A stretch of 58,550 nt of DNA from Muribaculaceae bacterium (lineage in GTDB: Bacteria > Bacteroidota > Bacteroidia > Bacteroidales > Muribaculaceae): contig JAEDFO010000007.1 in assembly GCA_016292745.1 (NCBI GenBank), positions 1-58,550 on the forward strand, written 5' to 3'. Of the stretch, positions 7,069 through 16,468 are shown in pieces. Each line of letters opens with the position of its first letter. The first letter of the stretch is position 1. The notes beneath the pieces were generated by a model. The model was not told the origin of the DNA and searched no databases. It worked only from the letters and a program-made list of their open reading frames with translations. The translations under genes were made by a program, and so were the position numbers.

Positions 7069-9681
7069 ATGGCTAAGGAAATTGTTGAGACCCCGCTCAT
7101 GAAGCAGTATATCGAGATGAAAGGAAAGCATCCCGATGCTATCCTGCTGTTTCGTGTGGGCGACTTCTACGAAACTTTTTCCGACGATGCCATTGCCGCT
7201 TCGGAGATTCTGGGCATTACGCTCACCAGGCGTGCTAACGGCGCAGCTCAGTTTGTCGAGCTGGCGGGATTCCCTCACCATGCGCTCGACACGTATCTGC
7301 CCAAGCTTATCCGTGCCGGTAAGCGAGTGGCCATCTGCGAGCAGCTCGAAGACCCAAAGCTCACCAAGAAACTTGTGAAACGCGGCATCACCGAACTGGT
7401 GACTCCGGGAGTGTCGATTAACGACAACATCCTCGATCATCGTGAAAACAATTTCCTTGCCGCTGTTCATTTCGCTAAAAACGGATGTGGTGTAGCGTTC
7501 CTCGACATCAGCACCGGCGAATTCCTTACTGCCGAGGGCAAACCCGACTATATCGACAAGCTCTTGGCCAACTTCTCGCCCAAGGAGGTGCTAATCGAAC
7601 GAAGCAAACGTGCTCTGTTCGACTCGTCGTTCTCGGCCAAATATCTTTCGTTTGAACTCGACGACTGGATTTTCACCGAAGAATCGGCTACCGACCGTCT
7701 GCTGCGCCATTTCCAGACTAAAAGCCTCAAGGGATTCGGTGTAAACTCAATGCACAACGCTATAGTGGCCTCCGGAGCTATCCTACACTATCTCGACATA
7801 ACCCAGCACCGCCAGATTTCGCACATTATAACTCTCTCGCGTATCGAGGAGGAGCGGTATGTGCGTCTCGACAAATTCACCGTCCGAAACCTCGAACTTA
7901 TCGATTCGATGTGCGAGGACGGCAAAAGCCTGCTTTCGGTTATCGACCGCACAATGTGCCCTATGGGCGCTCGTCTGCTCCGCCGTTGGATTCTTTTCCC
8001 ACTCAAGGATGTCTCGGCCATCAACAACCGCCTCGATGTGGTGGAGTACTTCTTCAAGGATGTGGCCTTGCGCGAGGAGCTGCAAAATCAGATTGAAAGC
8101 ATCGGCGACCTTGAGCGCCTTATCTCAAAAGTGGCGGTGGGACGTATTTCGCCCCGCGAACTGGTGCAGTTGCGCCTTTCGCTTGCCACTATCGAGCCCA
8201 TTAAGGCTCTGTGCCAGAACAGCGCCAACGAGGTGCTGCAGCGCATCGGCGAGCAGCTGAATCCTTGTGCCATCATTCGCGACCGAATTGAGCGCGAGCT
8301 CAATCCCGATGCCCCGACATTGGCCAACCGCGGCGGCATTATCCGCAACGGCGTCAGCAAGGAACTCGACGAGCTGCGCGACATCTCGTTTTCAAGCAAG
8401 GACTATCTGTTGCGCCTGCAGCAGCGCGAAATCGAGGCAACCGGAATCCCAAGCCTCAAAATTGCTTATAACAATGTGTTTGGCTACTACATCGAGGTGC
8501 GAAACACCCACAAGGAGAAGGTGCCCGAAACGTGGATTCGCAAGCAGACACTTGTGAATGCCGAACGCTACATCACCCAAGAACTCAAGGAATACGAGGA
8601 AAAGATTCTCGGAGCCGAGGAGAAAATCCTCGAAATCGAAGGACGCCTATTTGCCAACCTGGTGGCTGCTGTGGCCGACTACATCGCTGCCATTCAGCTC
8701 GATGCCAGCCTGGTGGCAAGGCTCGACTGTCTGCTATCATTCACCAGAGCGGCAATAGAAAACCATTATAACCGTCCCGAAATCAACGATTCGCTTGATA
8801 TCGACATCACCGAGGGCCGACATCCGGTTATCGAAAAGGAACTACCCCTTGGCGAGCCATATATATCAAACAGTATCCATTTGGGCAACGACGACACCCA
8901 GATTATGATGATTACCGGCCCTAATATGGCTGGTAAGTCGGCATTGCTCCGTCAGACAGCGCTGATTGTGCTGATGGCGCAGATTGGATGTTTTGTTCCT
9001 GCCGATGCTGCGCGAATTGGCATCGTCGACAAGATTTTCACCCGTGTGGGTGCCAGCGACAACATTTCGCTCGGCGAATCCACTTTTATGGTTGAGATGA
9101 ACGAGGCGGCAGCCATCCTTAACAACATAAGCGAGCGCAGCCTGATTCTGTTCGACGAGCTGGGCCGTGGCACCAGTACTTACGACGGTATTTCAATTGC
9201 CTGGTCGATAGTGGAATACATCCACGAGCATTCACGTGCCCGTGCCAAGACTCTGTTTGCCACCCATTACCACGAACTCAACGAGATGGAGAAGTCGTTC
9301 CGTCGAATAGTCAACTATAACGTGTCGGTGAAAGAAATCGACGGCAAGGTGGTGTTCCTTCGCAAACTCGTGAAAGGGGGCAGCGAGCACAGTTTCGGTA
9401 TTCATGTGGCAAAGATTGCCGGTATGCCGCCGTCGATTGTAAAGCGAGCCAACGAGGTGCTCAAGCAACTCGAAAACAATAACCGCAAGGATTCCATCAG
9501 CAAGGACCTGAGCGAGGTGGCATCGACGCGTCCGGGAATGCAGCTGTCGTTTTTCCAGCTTGACGACCCGGTGCTGAGTCAGGTGCGCGACGAAATCCTA
9601 AAATGCGACATCAACAACCTTACGCCTATGGAGGCACTCAATAAGCTCAACGATATAAAGAGCATTCTCACAGGCAAATGA
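7069..9681 (+). CDS. mutS: DNA mismatch repair protein MutS
   Basis: An 870-residue MutS, normal length for the family. The mismatch-reading Phe-x-Glu is at residues 33-35 (GDFYETF). The ATPase domain has Walker A GPNMAGKS from residue 617 and Walker B in LILFDELGRGTSTYDG, followed by the conserved TLFATHYHEL. It binds base mismatches and small loops and recruits MutL to start repair. Its own promoter lies just upstream. The 3' end overlaps the following esterase by four bases, so the two are probably co-transcribed although unrelated in function. No defects were seen. Confidence 0.98.
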   Translation: MAKEIVETPLMKQYIEMKGKHPDAILLFRVGDFYETFSDDAIAASEILGITLTRRANGAAQFVELAGFPHHALDTYLPKLIRAGKRVAICEQLEDPKLTKKLVKRGITELVTPGVSINDNILDHRENNFLAAVHFAKNGCGVAFLDISTGEFLTAEGKPDYIDKLLANFSPKEVLIERSKRALFDSSFSAKYLSFELDDWIFTEESATDRLLRHFQTKSLKGFGVNSMHNAIVASGAILHYLDITQHRQISHIITLSRIEEERYVRLDKFTVRNLELIDSMCEDGKSLLSVIDRTMCPMGARLLRRWILFPLKDVSAINNRLDVVEYFFKDVALREELQNQIESIGDLERLISKVAVGRISPRELVQLRLSLATIEPIKALCQNSANEVLQRIGEQLNPCAIIRDRIERELNPDAPTLANRGGIIRNGVSKELDELRDISFSSKDYLLRLQQREIEATGIPSLKIAYNNVFGYYIEVRNTHKEKVPETWIRKQTLVNAERYITQELKEYEEKILGAEEKILEIEGRLFANLVAAVADYIAAIQLDASLVARLDCLLSFTRAAIENHYNRPEINDSLDIDITEGRHPVIEKELPLGEPYISNSIHLGNDDTQIMMITGPNMAGKSALLRQTALIVLMAQIGCFVPADAARIGIVDKIFTRVGASDNISLGESTFMVEMNEAAAILNNISERSLILFDELGRGTSTYDGISIAWSIVEYIHEHSRARAKTLFATHYHELNEMEKSFRRIVNYNVSVKEIDGKVVFLRKLVKGGSEHSFGIHVAKIAGMPPSIVKRANEVLKQLENNNRKDSISKDLSEVASTRPGMQLSFFQLDDPVLSQVRDEILKCDINNLTPMEALNKLNDIKSILTGK

Positions 9682-10613
9682 TTCTGTCCGACGACATTTT
9701 CACTCACGAGGCCGATGCTTTTATCGGCCATATGCCGCCATCGCTCCAGAGCCATCAGGCCGAGGCGGTGGCGCGCGCCATTGACGGCGACTCCTATCTG
9801 CTGAATATGGTGCGAAGCAGCCGAAACACTCAGCCGCAGTTGCCCGATGGTGTTGTAGCTTCATCACCGGCACCGAATCTGAGGCTCTACACACCGGTTT
9901 CTCGCTCACGACAGCTACCGCTGCTGGTTTATTTCCATGGCGGAGGATGGACATTCGGCAGCATAAACAGTTGCTCGGCATTTTGTGCAGCTTTGGTGGC
10001 GCGAGGCGATGTAATGGTGCTGGCGGTCGACTATCGGCTGGCACCGGAGAATCCTTATCCCGCCGGGCTCGACGATTGCGTCGATGCCATCGAGTTTGCC
10101 CGCAAGCATGCTCTCGATTGGGGAGCTGACCCGCTCCGCATATCGGCTGGAGGCGACAGCAGTGGCGGAAACCTGGCCATTGCCTCGTCGTTGCGCCTTC
10201 CCGATGCTCTCTCATCGCTGGTGCTGTTCTATCCGGTGACAAAGGCTTTTGCCGATGGTTCGCAATCGTGGAACGCCTATGGCAAGGGTTATGGGCTCGA
10301 TGCTCGGCTGATGGAGGAGTTTAACCGAGCATACACCATCGATGCCAATGCTCTGCATCCACTGATTTCGCCGGCATGTGCACCATTTGCCGCGCTCACA
10401 CATCTGCCGCCTGTGCTGCTTATTGGTGCCGGTCGCGACATTCTCTGTCAGCAAGGCACCGATTTTGCCGCTCTGCTTGGCAGCCTCGGTGTTGAGGTTG
10501 AGCATATAATGATTCAGGGTGCCGTGCATCTGTTCATCACTGTCGATGGCCAGCCCACAGCCCGCCGTCAATCGGTTGATATTGCCCACCGCTGGCTATC
10601 CAGGAAGCAATAA
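9678..10613 (+). CDS. alpha/beta hydrolase (HSL-type esterase)
   Basis: A 311-residue cytosolic hydrolase of the hormone-sensitive-lipase group. The oxyanion-hole motif HGGGW is in YFHGGGWTFGS, the nucleophile serine in GGDSSGGNLA, the acid in GAGRDILC and the histidine in GAVHLFIT. The family hydrolyses short-chain acyl esters; the natural substrate is not predictable here. There is no signal peptide. The start codon is part of an ATGA overlap with the mutS stop, implying translational coupling and downstream position on the mutS transcript. Confidence 0.88.
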   Translation: MILSDDIFTHEADAFIGHMPPSLQSHQAEAVARAIDGDSYLLNMVRSSRNTQPQLPDGVVASSPAPNLRLYTPVSRSRQLPLLVYFHGGGWTFGSINSCSAFCAALVARGDVMVLAVDYRLAPENPYPAGLDDCVDAIEFARKHALDWGADPLRISAGGDSSGGNLAIASSLRLPDALSSLVLFYPVTKAFADGSQSWNAYGKGYGLDARLMEEFNRAYTIDANALHPLISPACAPFAALTHLPPVLLIGAGRDILCQQGTDFAALLGSLGVEVEHIMIQGAVHLFITVDGQPTARRQSVDIAHRWLSRKQ

Positions 10614-10632
10614 CCACCATCGGAGCCGCATA

Positions 10633-10678
10633 TCAAAAAAAATGGGAGGAAGCACACCTGTCGGCGCTCCCTCCCTCC
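10633..10678 (-). terminator. recA terminator
   Basis: On the minus strand a 10-pair stem with one mismatch (10644-10653 with 10666-10675) is followed by a run of eight T (complement of the A-run at 10635-10642). It is a strong intrinsic terminator for recA. The plus-strand side lacks a T-run. Confidence 0.8.
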
Positions 10679-10703
10679 AAAAAATGGACGAAGACTATAT
10701 CTT

Positions 10704-11762
10704 TTATTTGTTTTCCTTTTTCTCGTGCATAGCGGCGCGAATCTTGGCTTCGATTTCCTCGGCAAGTTCCGGATTGTCGGCCAGTGTGCGCTTGGTGGCG
10801 TCGCGGCCTTGTGCCAGCTTGGTGTCGCCATACGAGAACCATGAGCCGCTCTTCTTCACTACGCCATAGTTGACGCCCAGGTCGACGAGTTCTCCAATGC
10901 GAGAGATGCCCTCGCCGAACATAATCTCGAATTCTGCTTTGCGGAACGGAGGCGCAACCTTGTTTTTTACCACTTTCACGCGCACCATGTTGCCCAGTAC
11001 GTCTTCGCCGTCCTTGATTTGCGATATGCGACGGATGTCGAGGCGCACCGACGAGTAGAATTTAAGGGCGTTACCGCCGGTGGTCGTTTCCGGCGAGCCA
11101 AACATGATTCCAATCTTGTCGCGAAGCTGGTTGATGAATATACAGGTGGTGTTGGTTTTAGAGATTGTTGAAGTGAGTTTGCGTAATGCCTGCGACATCA
11201 GTCGTGCCTGCAGACCCACTTTGTTGTCGCCCATTTCGCCTTCAATCTCGGCCTTTGGGGTAAGGGCAGCAACCGAGTCGATGACAATGATGTCGATAGC
11301 TGAAGAGCGGATGAGCTGGTCGGCAATTTCGAGAGCCTGCTCGCCGTTGTCGGGCTGTGCTATCCACAGATTGTTCACGTCGACGCCAAGTTTCTCGGCA
11401 TAGAAGCGGTCGAAGGCGTGCTCGGCATCGATGATGGCTGCAATGCCTCCGGCGCGTTGTGCTTCGGCAATGGCGTGGATGGCGAGGGTGGTCTTACCTG
11501 ACGATTCCGGGCCGTAGATTTCGATGATTCGTCCGCGTGGATAGCCGCCTACGCCCAGTGCGTAGTCAAGGCTTATTGAGCCGGTAGGAATCACCTCAAC
11601 ATCTTCCACATTGTCGTCGCCCATTTTCATGATGGCACCTTTGCCATGCGACTTCTCTATTTTCTCCATTGCAATCTGCAATGCCTTAAGTTTCTCGTTC
11701 GATACCGGAACTCTCTTTGACTGGGTTTCCGGCTGCTGGTTAAGGTCTAATTCTTCTGCCAT
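10704..11762 (-). CDS. recA: Recombinase RecA
   Basis: A 352-residue RecA. Walker A reads GPESSGKTT, Walker B IIVIDSVAAL, and the L2 DNA-binding loop region contains FGSPETTTGGNALKFY. It forms ATP-dependent filaments on single-stranded DNA, pairs homologous strands and triggers LexA-type self-cleavage. The acidic C-terminal tail of many RecA proteins is largely replaced by a short lysine/glutamate end (HEKKENK). It lies 23 bases after bcp on the same strand and ends at a strong terminator, so bcp-recA forms a two-gene unit. No SOS-box-like palindrome was recognised upstream. Confidence 0.97.
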   Translation of the reverse strand: MAEELDLNQQPETQSKRVPVSNEKLKALQIAMEKIEKSHGKGAIMKMGDDNVEDVEVIPTGSISLDYALGVGGYPRGRIIEIYGPESSGKTTLAIHAIAEAQRAGGIAAIIDAEHAFDRFYAEKLGVDVNNLWIAQPDNGEQALEIADQLIRSSAIDIIVIDSVAALTPKAEIEGEMGDNKVGLQARLMSQALRKLTSTISKTNTTCIFINQLRDKIGIMFGSPETTTGGNALKFYSSVRLDIRRISQIKDGEDVLGNMVRVKVVKNKVAPPFRKAEFEIMFGEGISRIGELVDLGVNYGVVKKSGSWFSYGDTKLAQGRDATKRTLADNPELAEEIEAKIRAAMHEKKENK

Positions 11763-11785
11763 GGTAATATTCGTTTTTATTTGTT

Positions 11786-12235
11786 TTATTTCAAGTTAAG
11801 AATCTGTTCGGCGGCACGTTTGGTGTCGACCTTTTCGATTATATGGGTTATCACCCCGTTTTCGTCGGTTACGAATGTGGTGCGAACGGTGCCCATATAT
11901 TCGCGGCCGGCCATCTTCTTCATGCGCCACACTCCGAATGCCTCGTTAAGTGTCACCTCGGTGTCGGAAATCAGGCGGAACGGAAGTTCGTATTTATCGG
12001 TGAATTTCCGATGGCTTGCCTGGCTGTCTTTGCTCACGCCTATTATGGCGTAGCCGGCGCGCAGCAGTTCGCTGTAGCCGTCGCGTAGGCTGCAAGCCTC
12101 GGCAGTGCATCCCGGAGTGCTGTCCTTGGGGTAGAAGTATATCACCAGTTTCTTTCCTGTGTAGTCCGAAGCCTTCACTTCGCGGCCGTCGGTGTCGATG
12201 CCAAGCATCTCGGGTATTTTATCGCCTATTTTCAT
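11786..12235 (-). CDS. bcp: Thioredoxin-dependent thiol peroxidase Bcp
   Basis: A 149-residue peroxiredoxin of the Bcp/PrxQ class. The peroxidatic cysteine lies in DSTPGCTAEAC, with the resolving cysteine five residues later, as in E. coli Bcp. It reduces organic and hydrogen peroxides using thioredoxin, in the cytosol. It is the first gene of the bcp-recA unit, and a TATATTTG box lies about 100 bases upstream. Sharing a transcript with recA links peroxide defence with DNA repair. Confidence 0.93.
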   Translation of the reverse strand: MKIGDKIPEMLGIDTDGREVKASDYTGKKLVIYFYPKDSTPGCTAEACSLRDGYSELLRAGYAIIGVSKDSQASHRKFTDKYELPFRLISDTEVTLNEAFGVWRMKKMAGREYMGTVRTTFVTDENGVITHIIEKVDTKRAAEQILNLK

Positions 12236-12336
12236 TGTCGTTGACTGTATATTTGTTTGTTATGTAAAGATAAACGATAGCCGTTTTTATTCCAAAACAA
12301 ATTGCAATAAAAAATTCTCAGGTTGCAATCACGTTG

Positions 12337-12344
12337 CAAATATA
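12337..12344 (-). promoter_or_regulatory. -7 box candidate for bcp-recA
   Basis: The minus strand reads TATATTTG, a match to TAnnTTTG, about 100 bases before the bcp start. The -33 region is not conserved. The rest of the gap from 12236 to 12488 holds only this box and the hairpin at 12431-12466. Confidence 0.4.
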
Positions 12345-12430
12345 AGGTTTTGGCAGTGCTGATTTTATACCCATCATTGCTAAAAAATGCAATTTCAAGC
12401 AAATTGTGTGTGACTGTCCCTAAACACAGC

Positions 12431-12466
12431 AAAGGGAGAGATGTGGTGCGAACACTCTCTCCCTTT
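12431..12466 (-). terminator. hairpin after the metallophosphoesterase
   Basis: Perfect 11-base arms AAAGGGAGAGA (12431-12441) and TCTCTCCCTTT (12456-12466) with a 14-base loop lie 23 bases past the stop codon of the metallophosphoesterase. The arm ends in TTT but the sequence beyond is not T-rich. It is a likely end point for the division cluster transcript. Confidence 0.55.
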
Positions 12467-12488
12467 ATCGGATATAATTATGATGGCT

Positions 12489-13664
12489 TTACAGCTTGAA
12501 GTCAAGATGTTTGAACTTGGCACCGTCGCCGTCAATGACGTCGATGGTGATTTCAGTTGGAGTGGTGTGCACGTCGAGCACATGCAAGTTCGAGTTTACG
12601 AGGATTGGGAAGTTGCAGGGAGTTTCTCCTGGCTTGTGGTAGGAGTGACGGTGTGTGTGGCCACAAATCATCAGGTTGATGTTGGCCTGATTCAGTATCG
12701 GGATAAACTTCTCCTGTATTTCGAGAGTGCCGTGCCAGGTGTTGGCGCATGGAGGAATGTGCATGAGCACCACTCGAGCCTTGGCCTGCTTGAATTCCTC
12801 GGTGGCTATTGTGGCCTTTATCCAGTTGGTTTCCTGAGTGCGGAAGTTGTCGAAGTCGGCAGTTTCGCCGTATTCAATGTCGCTGTCGGGCTTATCCTCG
12901 CCACCGTCGAGTACAAGATAGAACACTCCACCTTTTACAAACGAGTAGAATGTTTGCCCTGTAGAAGTGTGGAACATGTTGGTGAACTCTTCCGAAGCGC
13001 TGCCGCGGGTTTCGTGGTTGCCGCGTACCATATAGAATGGTGTGCTCTTGGCAAAAAGTTTCGACGAGGTGTTTAGAAATCCGTCGAAGAGCTGTTCGCG
13101 CGAGTCCATGAAGTTCACCATGTCGCCGTTGAGCACAACAAAGTCGAGCGGCGATTTCGATACAAAGCTGTACAGCTGAGCATAGCGTTCGCTTTCCTCG
13201 TGTATGTCGTTGAAGATGGCAAAGTGCATGTCGGTTTGTCCGGTGTTGTTGGTGGTGAACGATGGAGCTTCTTGCCTATACACGTCGCCCGAGAGAATTC
13301 GGCCGTAGGTGTTACGGTAGGCGGAGCGCACCAATATTTCCTTCGAGAATATGCGGTAGTCGTAGGTAGTGCCGGGTTTCAGGCCAGTGATGCGCACCTT
13401 GTGGAGCTTGCCAATACGGCGTTTGCCCAGATAGCTGTCGACGAATCGAGGATGCTCCTCGGCATAGAAGCTGCGTCCGTCGTGCGGCGCAATCTCCACC
13501 CATGAGATGGCATCGAGGCTTGTGCCCCACACTATGGTGGCTTCGGTGTCGGTTACGTTCTGTATGTAGGGCTCGCAGGTGAATTTAAATTCGGGTTGTT
13601 CTTGGGCACTGGCACAGTTGAGCAGTGCGGCAAGTACAGTTAATATCAGCGTAAAACGTTTCAT
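12489..13664 (-). CDS. exported metallophosphoesterase
   Basis: A 391-residue protein with a signal peptide (MKRFTLILTVLAALLNCASA). An N-terminal fibronectin-III-like domain of the purple-acid-phosphatase type (about 25-125) precedes a calcineurin-like phosphoesterase domain. The metal-binding motifs are in order: FNDIHEE, LNGDMVNF, VRGNHETRG and GHTHRHSY. The family hydrolyses phosphomono- or diesters with two metal ions; the substrate is unknown. It lies 23 bases after ftsZ on the same strand and may ride on the division-cluster transcript, although such a gene is not a usual member of that cluster. Confidence 0.85.
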   Translation of the reverse strand: MKRFTLILTVLAALLNCASAQEQPEFKFTCEPYIQNVTDTEATIVWGTSLDAISWVEIAPHDGRSFYAEEHPRFVDSYLGKRRIGKLHKVRITGLKPGTTYDYRIFSKEILVRSAYRNTYGRILSGDVYRQEAPSFTTNNTGQTDMHFAIFNDIHEESERYAQLYSFVSKSPLDFVVLNGDMVNFMDSREQLFDGFLNTSSKLFAKSTPFYMVRGNHETRGSASEEFTNMFHTSTGQTFYSFVKGGVFYLVLDGGEDKPDSDIEYGETADFDNFRTQETNWIKATIATEEFKQAKARVVLMHIPPCANTWHGTLEIQEKFIPILNQANINLMICGHTHRHSYHKPGETPCNFPILVNSNLHVLDVHTTPTEITIDVIDGDGAKFKHLDFKL

Positions 13665-13687
13665 GTGTATGGGTTATGATTATTTGG

Positions 13688-15034
13688 TTATCCGAACATA
13701 ATCGGGCCGATTGGCTTAGAGCTGTCGCTACTCGAAGGCGATGCCTCTCCCTCGGGCTTGTTCTGTTGCTCTGTGGCCTTTTTCACCTGGTCCTTGACGT
13801 TGGTGTCGCGGTTATATGTAGGATTCTTCTCGAAAATCTCCAGCACCTCGTCGTTGTCGAACTGCTCGGGGGTAAGCACGATGTAGCGTGCGCGGGCTTG
13901 CGACTGGGCGCGCTGCTGTATCTTGTCGCCTCCGTATTCTTCAACCAAGCGTTTCTGGTCGCTTACCGGGCTGGCCACCGGTGGATTGTCCTTTGCGCGG
14001 CGCGATTGCTTTGGATGGGTTTCCTCGGCTTTGAGCGACACCTCAAAGCCCGAAGCCAGCAGCGTCACACGCACCTTCTCGCCGAGCGAATCGTCGAATG
14101 CCACACCCCAAATCACATCAACCTCAGGTGCAAACTTTGCCATGAAGTCGGTGAGCTCGTTGGTTTCGTTCATCACAAACTTGTTCTGTGCCTTTCGCGA
14201 GAAGTAGATGTTGAACAGAATGTGCTTGCTGCCCTCCACGTCGCGGTTCTTCAGAAGTGGCGAATTAAGAGCGTCGTTGATGGCTTTGGTCACACGGTTT
14301 TCGCCTTCGCCGCATCCGCTGCTTATTATTGCCACTCCGCCGTCGCGCAGAGTGGTGTTAACATCGTTGAAGTCGAGGTTAATGTAGCCCTCGCAGGTTA
14401 TGAGCTCCGAAATTGAGGCTGCTGCGGTGGTAAGGGTATCGTCGGCCTTGGCAAATGCCTCGGTAAACTCCAGGTCCTTGTATATGTCGGTAAGCCGTTC
14501 GTTGTTGATGATGAGCAGGGCATCTACGTATTTGCTCATCTCGTCGGCTCCGGCCAGTGCCTTCAATATCTTCTTTTCTCCTTCAAACAGGAAGGGGATG
14601 GTGACGATGCCAATGGTGAGCACGCCCTTTTCCTTGGCAATGCGTGCCACTACCGGTGCTGCGCCGGTTCCGGTGCCGCCGCCCATGCCGGCGGTGATAA
14701 ACACCATACGGGTGGATGCATCGAACAGTTTGCCGATATCCTCGGCACTTTCCTCGGCGGCTTCGCGCGCGCGCTCAGGTTTGTTGCCGGCACCAAGGCC
14801 TTTGGTGGTGGTAGGGCCAATGAGCAGGCGTTCAGGCACCGGTGAATTGCTGAGAGCCTGTGCATCGGTGTTGCACACCACATACGATATGCCTTTTATA
14901 TCCTGGCGATACATATGGTTGATAGCGTTGTTGCCGCCACCGCCTACACCTATCACCATGATACCCGTTGTCAATTCTATTGAGCTAATATTGTCATCGA
15001 TTTCACTGAAATCAGAACTATTGTCTTCGGCCAT
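13688..15034 (-). CDS. ftsZ: Cell division protein FtsZ
   Basis: A 448-residue tubulin-like GTPase that forms the division ring. The tubulin signature MGGGTGTGA is at residues 117-125, and the catalytic T7 loop region reads NLDFNDVNTTL. After the globular part (to about 345) comes a variable linker, as is usual in Bacteroidetes. The C-terminus ends KPIGPIMFG, which differs from the proteobacterial tail peptide that binds FtsA. It is the last core gene of the division cluster, 34 bases after ftsA. Confidence 0.97.
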   Translation of the reverse strand: MAEDNSSDFSEIDDNISSIELTTGIMVIGVGGGGNNAINHMYRQDIKGISYVVCNTDAQALSNSPVPERLLIGPTTTKGLGAGNKPERAREAAEESAEDIGKLFDASTRMVFITAGMGGGTGTGAAPVVARIAKEKGVLTIGIVTIPFLFEGEKKILKALAGADEMSKYVDALLIINNERLTDIYKDLEFTEAFAKADDTLTTAAASISELITCEGYINLDFNDVNTTLRDGGVAIISSGCGEGENRVTKAINDALNSPLLKNRDVEGSKHILFNIYFSRKAQNKFVMNETNELTDFMAKFAPEVDVIWGVAFDDSLGEKVRVTLLASGFEVSLKAEETHPKQSRRAKDNPPVASPVSDQKRLVEEYGGDKIQQRAQSQARARYIVLTPEQFDNDEVLEIFEKNPTYNRDTNVKDQVKKATEQQNKPEGEASPSSSDSSKPIGPIMFG

Positions 15035-15068
15035 TTTAGTAAAGTATATGTTTGTGGATAAATGGTAC

Positions 15069-16430
15069 TTATTTAGTTATCTCGTTTTCATCATCATCGT
15101 CGTCGTCAGAGAATGCATTGCCTGATTTCTCCACCAGACGGTCCCATAACAGAGACAGACGGTTTCTTGTTTTTGGCTTTGGCTCTTCCTTCGGTTCGTC
15201 GTCGGCCTTGGCGGCAACTGTATCGTTGATGGTGGTGCCGGCCGAGAAGCTTTCGTTTAGGGTCATCACTGCCGGAGGTTCCTCACAGCATGTAACATCC
15301 GATGGGATAAGTTCGGCAGCCTTTGCCACTATCGACACTATGGTTGCATATTCCAGGTTGTTGGCCGCCGATTCAAGTATTTTGACATCGCTGTTTGGAG
15401 CACCCTTACGCACCTTTGCATTGGTTTGCTGTGCAATGAGCTCCACGAACCCGTTAAGCTTGGCGCCGCCTCCAATTACAACGATACCGGCAGGGATGTC
15501 GGCCACGGTGAGGCCGGCATGCTGCAGTTGCTCGATAATGTTGGCAACAATCTCGCCGGAGCGAGCCATTATGTAGTTCGACACCTCGGTACCGCTGATG
15601 CCTTCAATGCTCAGCTTGTTGGCGTCGGCGTTCGACATGGCATTGCCTATCGAGCGCTTTATCTGTTCGGCAGTTTCCTCGAGCACTTTCAGCGAAGTGA
15701 TATCGCGGGTGATGTTGCGCGAACCTATTGGCATCACGAACATGTACAGCAGGGCGTTTTCCTTATACACCGACACTGTGGTGGTTTCTGCACCGAAATC
15801 CACGAGCATACATCCCAGCTGGCGCTCGTCGTAGCTCAGCAATTGGTCGGCGGTGCACAGGGCGGTTACCATATAGCTGCGCACATTGAGCTGCAACCGT
15901 TCGCTCAACACTCGCTTGATGTTGGAGCGAATCTGCTCCTTGCCGATAATCAGGTCGTAATAGGCACAGATTTTCGAACCAAGGGTGCCGATAGGATTTT
16001 TCACCTCTACGTTGTCGACAATAAAGCGGCAAGGCACGGTGTCGAGGATTTCGTACGAGTCGAGAATCTCGTGTTTGGCCTGCTTGCGCATGTTGTCGAT
16101 TATTCCGGCGGTGATGGTGGTGTCCTCAGAGAACGATTTCTCCACTTTTTTCTGGATTATCCGCAGCGAGCGGCCGCCGATACCGACATACACGCTTTTT
16201 ATCTTTCGGGGCGCAATACTGGTGCGGTTCTCCAGTTTTTGGATTATCCGCTTCACTCTCACATAGGTTTCCTCCACATTTTTGATGCAGCCGTAGCGTA
16301 TGCAGTCAACGATGTGCTCTTCTTCCATTGCCTCGAACTGTATCTTTCCTTCGGGGCTCTTAGTGGCTATGGCTCCAATTATCTTGGAACTGCCAATCTC
16401 GATGGCTACGATATGTTGTAACTTGTCCAT
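15069..16430 (-). CDS. ftsA: Cell division protein FtsA
   Basis: A 453-residue actin-like ATPase that ties FtsZ filaments to the membrane. The phosphate-1 loop region is IVAIEIGSSKIIGAI near the N-terminus and a phosphate-2/adenosine region reads GIVVIGGGAKL. The C-terminal region is low-complexity and ends in an acidic run (DDDDDDENEITK) instead of an obvious terminal amphipathic helix; a helix-like stretch NRLSLLWDRLVEK just before it may play that role. It lies between ftsQ and ftsZ, the standard order. Confidence 0.95.
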   Translation of the reverse strand: MDKLQHIVAIEIGSSKIIGAIATKSPEGKIQFEAMEEEHIVDCIRYGCIKNVEETYVRVKRIIQKLENRTSIAPRKIKSVYVGIGGRSLRIIQKKVEKSFSEDTTITAGIIDNMRKQAKHEILDSYEILDTVPCRFIVDNVEVKNPIGTLGSKICAYYDLIIGKEQIRSNIKRVLSERLQLNVRSYMVTALCTADQLLSYDERQLGCMLVDFGAETTTVSVYKENALLYMFVMPIGSRNITRDITSLKVLEETAEQIKRSIGNAMSNADANKLSIEGISGTEVSNYIMARSGEIVANIIEQLQHAGLTVADIPAGIVVIGGGAKLNGFVELIAQQTNAKVRKGAPNSDVKILESAANNLEYATIVSIVAKAAELIPSDVTCCEEPPAVMTLNESFSAGTTINDTVAAKADDEPKEEPKPKTRNRLSLLWDRLVEKSGNAFSDDDDDDENEITK

Positions 16431-16468
16431 GTCGGTTTATATGTTTTGGTTCGTATCTCTGTTGTTCG